Shown here one piece after another: positions 57,287 to 64,000 of a stretch of DNA of 64,000 bases. Numbering within the stretch: the first letter of the stretch is position 1; every line of letters begins with the position of its first letter. The translations under genes and the position numbers were made by a program. The stretch comes from Solicoccozyma terricola (taxonomy: Eukaryota > Basidiomycota > Tremellomycetes > Filobasidiales > Piskurozymaceae): contig BCLD01000004.1 of the NCBI GenBank assembly GCA_001600875.1, positions 818,553-882,552 on the forward strand, written 5' to 3'. The notes under the pieces are model-generated. The model searched no databases and was not told the DNA's origin. It saw only the letters and a list, made by a program, of their open reading frames with translations.

Positions 57287-60200
57287 ATGTCTTGGTCCAC
57301 ATTCGTCTTGGTTGTGTCAATACTCATCGCATCAATCTACGTCTTCCGATACCTCCTCGCACCTCGCATCCTCGAGTCGATCACTCCGCTCCGCTTCCAC
57401 TCTGTTAGTCTACTTTCGACCAGAGGTATCGAATGGCGTCCGAAGCATCGTCGTGACCAGGTGCTCCCAACGCTGCGAATCGATAGAATCGGATGGACTT
57501 GGCCGAAGAGGCGTGAAAAGGAGTCAGATGGGTGGTTGACGTTAAAGATTGAGGGACTGACGTTGAGGTTGGATGGAGCGGGAACATTCGGTGTGGCGGC
57601 AAGAAGAAAATCAACTTTGGGTCCAGAGGATGATGGAGCTACAAGTCAATCCGAAGATGATACCACGTCTGCGCAAAAGACAGCCAGAGGTACACGTAGT
57701 CGTGTAAGTGATGGTATCTCTTCAGGACTGACATCGATAGCTTATGTAATTTTCCACCCTTCTGCTCAGTCTTGGATCAAGCAACATCTCCGACAGTGGA
57801 CCATGTACTTTATCGGTCTTGCCGTCAACCATTCCCCATGGCTAGCTCATATCTTCGACGTGGAATTCATCAACTGTCGTGTCATCTTCGAAGGAATGAA
57901 TGGGATGGCCTTTGGCGTCGCTAGTCTTCGTGCAGGGCTTACGATCACATTCGATGGTGGAAAACGACACAATCCCATCAACGAAACCGAAACCCCGTCA
58001 AATGCTCAATTCCTTCCCACATCTCCTTTCTCGGACTCGAGTCGCAGCATCTTCTCTCCTCCAATCACCTCGTCCCTCTCCCCTCCATCCTATTTCAACT
58101 TCGCGAACTCTCCAAGCGAGGACAATCTTCACAAGACACCAGAACCTCATCCTCGAGCTAGCAAGATCCGCCAAGCGAGACTTCAAGCGAGTAAAATATC
58201 TGGTATTATGTCAAGCAAAGCAGGAAGAATGTGGACGCGAGCGATCGGAACAGCTCGAGGATCGGCGTCGTTGAGTGTATCGGTAGAAGGTGTTCATCTG
58301 TACCATTCATCAGGTGCGAGGTCTGGTCAACATTCTCCAGCTGATGGACTCAAGTCTATGTCGAGGACGAACAGCATGGGCAGCGAATCATTTGCGGAGA
58401 AGCGAAGTGACTCGTGTCCCAATCTTCGGCTTCTCTCTCACGGTCGGAAGAGGAAACCGTCAAATGAGAAAGTAGTCCTCGCTCACATCAAGGGAAAGAG
58501 CTGTCTCACGATCGATGCAAGATTTGGAGGATGGACTTTACTTAGAGGGAATACGGTGCAGATCGATATGCAGGTTGCACCGGTGGAATGTGATGCGCAT
58601 CGATTGCTGCCATTCATGCAGCGGAATAGGAAGGATATCGAATCGGCACCAGTAGATGGGGAAAAGAGGGCGTTCCGATTGAAGTATCCGTCAACAAGGG
58701 CATTGGTGAGTAGAGGCGTTCGGCTGAGCCTGCTTGTGCTTTTGGGAGTAGTAAGCTAATGTCATGGCTATCAGATTGCTATCCGAGCCATTCGCGTTGC
58801 TCAGATCAACTTGCCATCCCTCGTATTGCGCTACACGCTTGGTAGGCTCGATTCATCTTCTTCGCCGCCCATCAGCGAACTCAGTACGGCCGGCTCATCA
58901 GTCGGAATATGCGAGGACGGTAAAGACGGATCCTCACGGCTGACCCTCGAGTTATCAGGATTTCAGCTCGGTATACGTTCGGCTACTGTGAAGGACAGCA
59001 CCGATATGCGCGATATCTACGGTAATAATGGGCGAGGCGAAGCGTTGGCAAGAGGCGTTATACCTTCCATACAATTCAACTCCATGATCGTCACCCATGG
59101 ACAGTTCGAAAAAGGCGGCAGACAGGTGCTCAAGATACGAGAGCTCGACATTGGCGGTCTTTCCACTCGTGGCCAGCACGCATGGAAGGCGGGCAAGGTC
59201 TTCCTGGATGACCCAAATTATGCGGTCGTGCAATTGGCCGTCAACATGTCTAGAGTGGACTGCGACGTGACCTCATTCTTCGTCTCGGAGATGCGAACGG
59301 AGCTCGAACGGTTCCCAACTGCACCTCGAAAGCCACATCAGTCAGCTTCACATGTGGAAAGGACCTGGACGAACATCCCCAGAATCGGCATCGCATTGAA
59401 CAGTGGACCGATTTTCGCTTCACTCGAGATCGATGCACCTGATGGGCCGATCATCTTTAACGCACAATGTGACGGGATGTCGCTTGGCGCCGCGAGCGGT
59501 TTCCGCTTCCTTTGCGCCAGGAGGCGAGATCGGTCGGCGAACAAGGCAGCATTCGATCAGGAAGAAGCCTTGCAAAGTCGACGCAGCGAAGCAAAGTTTG
59601 ACGGCGGAGTTCCAGACTCTGCTATCCCCAAGGAACTGAGGCGGACGCTGCCCTCTCCTGGCGTGCTGCAGGATAACATGTCCATGGCTCTCGACCTGAA
59701 TGGCGGGGGCCATATCGGAGCCTTCAAAGTAACGTTGCACCCGACTATGGGAAAATCCATCGACTTGCTGACGATCTCATCACTGGAAGCAAGGGGAGAC
59801 ATTTCGGTTCTTGGCATAGATGTGGACACGGAAGAGGATCAGGATCTCGTTCTATACCCTGCGACCATGGCTGGTAACGCCTCTCTCGCGAACACAGGCG
59901 ACCTGGAGGTCAATCTATGGCGTCCAGAAGTGCGAGAAACGCTGCTACGGTTATCCAGTCGGCGATCCAGAGCCAGCAGACCTACCGCAACGTCCCACGG
60001 TGATCTTTTCGACAAGCTACCGTCGGGAATTCACACTAGTTTGTCATTCGGAAAGGTGTCTATCATCCTGGCGCATGCCGATCCAAACCCTCAATGCAAA
60101 TTGAAGGTCGCCAGGGGTATACGGCTTCAAACGGCCGTGTCACTTGCGATGTGCTATTACGATTCGCCAACGCAAACCCGCCAGAGCCGGCATCATATGA

Positions 60201-63200
60201 TGTCATCCGAGCGGTCCAAACTGAGTCTCGGAGAGGACTGCGTCTCCCAGGCATTGGGTTTGGCAAACTACGTGGGAACAGCTGAAGGCTCTGCTGCGGC
60301 GATTGTTTTTCATATGGAAGACCTCATCGTGGAACCAATCTACAACGCCTATGCTGAGGAACGCTCGCGGCGAGCTGCGCATGTACCCCCCACTCCTCTC
60401 TTTCCTCTCCGAAGGCGCGAAGTTTCCGCGGTGGGTTGGGACTTCCAGCGGATACGATCACATCCTGCGCCGCCCAGATTTGCGAATGCTCCTAAGCCGC
60501 TAGATCTATCGATTCGGGGTCAAGCGATTCAACCTCTCATCCTCATTCCCAAGGCCGTCACGACCTTGAGTCTTCAGCGGCCTCAGCCTGGCAAGCCCAT
60601 CGATCGTCAGATTTCTTTGCGCATCACCAAACCGACCTTCAATGTGTCTATGGCACATGCATATTGCGTTCTCTTGGCGGTCGAGTGCCTCCGAGGATTT
60701 CAACCTAGACAGCACGGGGAGTACGTGCCAAAGGAGGCAAAGGAGCACCTTGGACAGGTGGCCCTGGATTTGCACTGCGACAGTTTGCAAATTCAAGCCT
60801 CGCTGCCTCTTGAAGAGCAACTCTTCGCTAGATTCCGCAATATCCACGTTTCGTCCGGTTCTTCGGGCCTCAATTTCTCCTCGGAAGGAGGCATCTCTTA
60901 CGTACCTAGCAGTCGTTCTCCTGGAAGGTGGGAGGAGTTCTTGAGGTACAAGAACCTCGCCGTCAAGTTGGCCACTGCAGACAAGAAGATCGAGGTGGAC
61001 GTTAGGGCAGATGCCCTCCGCATGCGCATACCGTTCGGCTACGAACTGTTCAAGTTTATTCTCAATGTCAACGTCGGTATGAAGGGTATGAAGCTACTCC
61101 TCAGGGACCTCCGTAGTCCGGATTTCGGCGCCGTCAAGAAGCCGGGAGCTGAAGACGCCAAGCACGTGCCAAACATCAACATTGCTATCGGTACTATAAG
61201 TCTGGACATCAAAGATGACCCCTTGGAAACCCGTCTCAACCTTATATGGCGAGTCGGACTGCTCGAACAAGGAGAACGCCTTGATCGTGATGCCGCATTC
61301 GATTCAAAAATTGCTGCTATTCAGGAAGAGCAAGCTCAGGGAGCATCGCCTGAATTCTTGAAGAAGAAGTGGGGCTTTGATGGTAGACATACGGTCTCCA
61401 CAGCTGATGCTAAACTACGTTTGGCGCACTTTAACTCGGAATGCTGGATTCAACGGTTTCGCACGTCGCTCGCCGAACAAGGTCGCCGGGAAGGTGACGC
61501 CATCTCTCGGGCGTTCGGCAATCGTAGCATCGAGATGAATCTGCCCATCGATGTCATGCCGCCGGAGCGTACCGTCCCTTTGTTCCGTGCCAAGATCCAA
61601 GGCCTCCGACTGAACATCCGAAGTCCAAATCTCGACATGTCCGGTGTGGTCAAGCATATGGAGGATCTGGGAGGAGAGTTCCCTCCTGGCCAGGAATTTA
61701 GCTTGCTCGTGCCTTTAGACATTCACATGGAAGCAGCTGGAGTTGAGTGCACCTTGCGTGACTACCCAGTACCCCTCTGGCGAGTACCTACCGTCGTCGG
61801 GTTCAAAAAGGGAGTTTCATCATCGGAACCTGCGTTTGTCTGCGATATGCGACTCGTCATCGGCGAGGAGTTGGCAGGAGATGACTCCTATGTTCTCGTT
61901 CCATGCCCGGTCATTCCCATGGACCTTGGACAAGATGGATCTGGAGAGCTGGTACTCCAAGTCGCGAAGACCATCAATCCGGTCAAGACCTACGCTCAAC
62001 CAACGATTCACATCAGAACCCCTTCCGCTACTGACTTCACATGGGGTCAATCGTACCAGCCTGCTATACAAGATTTGACAAAGGTCCTGGATTCATTTTC
62101 ACATCCCCCTCGTGACCCATCGCCCAAGGTCGGCTTCTGGGACAAGATCCGGCTGGTATTCCACTGGAAGATCAGTGTTGATTTCGATGGGCCGTTACAT
62201 CTCCACTTGAAAGGTATGTCACTGTTCGTTTTCTTCATTCCCCGTGCAGACGTGCTCAATGTTGGTTCCTCGCTCACGTCACAGGCTCCCGCGATCCTTA
62301 CCACATCACGGACGATGGTGCTGGTTTCGTCCTCGCCTGGGAAGGCGACGCACGGCTACGTATCGGTTGCCCGAACGAGCAAAGAGATGTCATACAGATT
62401 TTGAGCCAGCAGATGGTTTTTTCTGTACCTGAGTGAGTGAACACGGTTCGTCAATGCGGGGGCTTCTGATCGAGTATCTGTCCTCCTCGCGCAGTCTCAC
62501 GGCGTTCTTGGATACCGCGGCCACTGGGTCGAAGCCTGATGCGGGCCCTAACGCGAGCAAATCCTCATCGGAGCTCCCTAAACTCCTGGACCGTCGACTC
62601 AACAAGACTTGCGCCAAGTTCGTTAATGGTGTTCGTGTTGGCTTCGGATTCGTTTTCGAAAGGACATGCCGCCCGCATACATGCAAAGCTGGATGTAAGG
62701 CGGAGTCACCGACCTGCCGGCATTTTGATTTTCTGTCTCATCACCAAGTGGTACTGCGCACTCCGGAGGCGATATTGGCTGATGTTGTTGCTTTAGGACG
62801 GGTAAGTGCATTTTGATCAGTTGGCTAAACTAATCTGACGCGGTAGTTGATTGCTTAACCAACACAGCCGGTCGACTCATATGCAGGATTTCGTTCTGAC
62901 CACATACACTTCTCGCTCTCCCTCGAAACGGTTGGCGAAATGCCTTCCAACGATAGCAGCAGCTTCCATTTCACGCCGAAAGGCTTCGCGCATTTCTTCG
63001 CATGGTGGAGGTGGGTCCTACAAGGAAAGCCTTCCATCAATACTTGCTTACGTTTGAATCTCCTTATGGCAGATTGTTCAATAACGTGATGTCATTACCT
63101 ATCAGACAAGGCAGATTGTTTCCCCTGAGCCCCCTGCCATCGAAGAAATTTGGCCGGGCGCTTGCGACTATCAAGGTACGTCCGTCTTAATCTACGTGTT

Positions 63201-64000
63201 ACGAATCGCGCTGATCTTTCGCATCCTGGTCAATAGTACCGTTTCGACATCGCGGAATTATTCATCTCCCACACTTACTTCGATCATGCCAGCCATGCTG
63301 CTTGTCAAGGGGAGCGACAATCTGCCTACGGAATGAAAGCCAAGATCGGGCGATTCCAGGCTGACTTGCACCAAAGAGAGCAGAAAAAGCTGTCCATAAA
63401 CAAGAAACTCAATCGCCAGACCATCGTCCCCCACAAACCTTTCTACGCCGCTGAAGTTCTCCTCAACGACGTGAGCTTGCGTGCTCTAAATGCTATCTTC
63501 TCACAGCCCAGTTTAGCGCTCGATGGCGATGGAAGCGATTCTTCGACATCGACAGAGCCCCACGGACTACACGTTTCAGAACTGCTACCCGCCGAACAGC
63601 TTTGGTATAACTTCGATGACTACGTGGACACGGACACTAAACCAGAGGACCATGACCCCTGGCTGGAAATGCATACGATCGGGCATTGCCCACAGTTTCT
63701 CTTCTCAAGATGGGTACCATCGCAGAGGATCTCTACCGAATCAGGTGATTCCCACCATGGAAGTGGACGGCCGGACATCGAAGCCAGTCGCTTTGGAAAG
63801 GAAAAGACACATAAATGTTTGATTGGAGAGAGTCCAGGTAAATTCGGCATATGCGGAAGGTTTCATGAGATTTCCCATTACTGAGTTGGTGCATCGTTCG
63901 CTTGCATCCAGGTATTCAAAAGGTTCAGTGCCAGATTGTGGAGAAAAGGTTGCAGGAGTTGGAAAACGAAAGCGAGGCCGAAAACACTTTTGCCAAAGGA
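57287..64000 (+). CDS. FMP27: FMP27/BLTP2 (Hobbit) bridge-like lipid-transfer protein, 3' end outside window
   Basis: Members of this family form long hydrophobic grooves that carry lipids between membranes at ER contact sites. Exons 57287-58705, 58775-62213, 62285-62432, 62495-62801, 62868-63010, 63073-63175, 63237-63837 and 63912-64000 (cut) give 2083 aa so far. The N-terminus has a membrane anchor (FVLVVSILIASIYVFRYLLA) and then the chorein-like start. At about 62130 is the name-giving VGFWDKIRLVFHWKI of the Fmp27 GFWDK domain; FHFTPKGFAHFFAWW follows. Beta-rich repeats lie between. The missing C-terminal part would hold the WPPW region. The start is the first Met before the anchor. Confidence 0.93.

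Overview
The window is nuclear DNA of a basidiomycete fungus, most likely a Tremellomycete (the Cryptococcus/Kwoniella/Tremella group). The evidence is gene architecture and content. Genes are packed closely on both strands. Nearly all carry many short (about 45-70 nt) GT-AG introns, with exons as small as 9-22 nt. There is a STE12 that carries C2H2 zinc fingers, a white-collar-1 photoreceptor without a GATA finger, and an eEF3 gene. Exon coordinates were worked out by hand from splice motifs and codon phase. Every multi-exon model listed closes in frame, but none was tested against RNA.

Layout, left to right: 5' end of TEF3 (eEF3, minus, runs off the left edge); two tandem paralogous small genes of 121 aa each (plus); VPH1, V-ATPase subunit a (minus, 15 exons); an AKR7-like aldo/keto reductase (minus); a CECR5/YKR070W-type mitochondrial HAD protein (plus); LSM7 with an RGG leader (minus); SRS2-type helicase (plus, 20 exons); a BTB + CAP-Gly fusion protein (plus); TAF12 (plus); UBP14/USP5 deubiquitinase (minus); a chromodomain/coiled-coil protein (plus); mitochondrial 2-oxodicarboxylate carrier (minus, with an assembly gap in intron 1); eIF3b/PRT1 (plus); STE12 (plus); an SV2-like MFS transporter (plus); TTI2 (plus); a short-chain dehydrogenase (minus); a repeat-bearing 2.4 kb region with a second gap; white collar 1 (plus); a small putative mitochondrial protein (minus); and the 5' two thirds or so of FMP27/BLTP2, a bridge-like lipid-transfer protein that runs off the right edge (plus).

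These are mostly housekeeping genes and do not form one pathway. Two functional links stand out. PRT1 and STE12 lie next to each other, and both belong to the Cryptococcus neoformans mating-type locus, so this may be a MAT-derived segment. The genome-maintenance and chromatin genes SRS2, TAF12, UBP14, the chromodomain gene and TTI2 are near one another, which may be coincidence.

The least explained material is a dispersed CG-rich repeat family. It sits in sense orientation inside abnormally long introns of two highly expressed translation genes (TEF3 and PRT1) and occurs again in an intergenic region. Other points of interest are the tandem 121-aa gene family, the BTB/CAP-Gly fusion, two GC-AG introns and a duplicated 3' end of white collar 1. 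I found no bacterial-style defence system, CRISPR array, transposase, rRNA or convincing tRNA.
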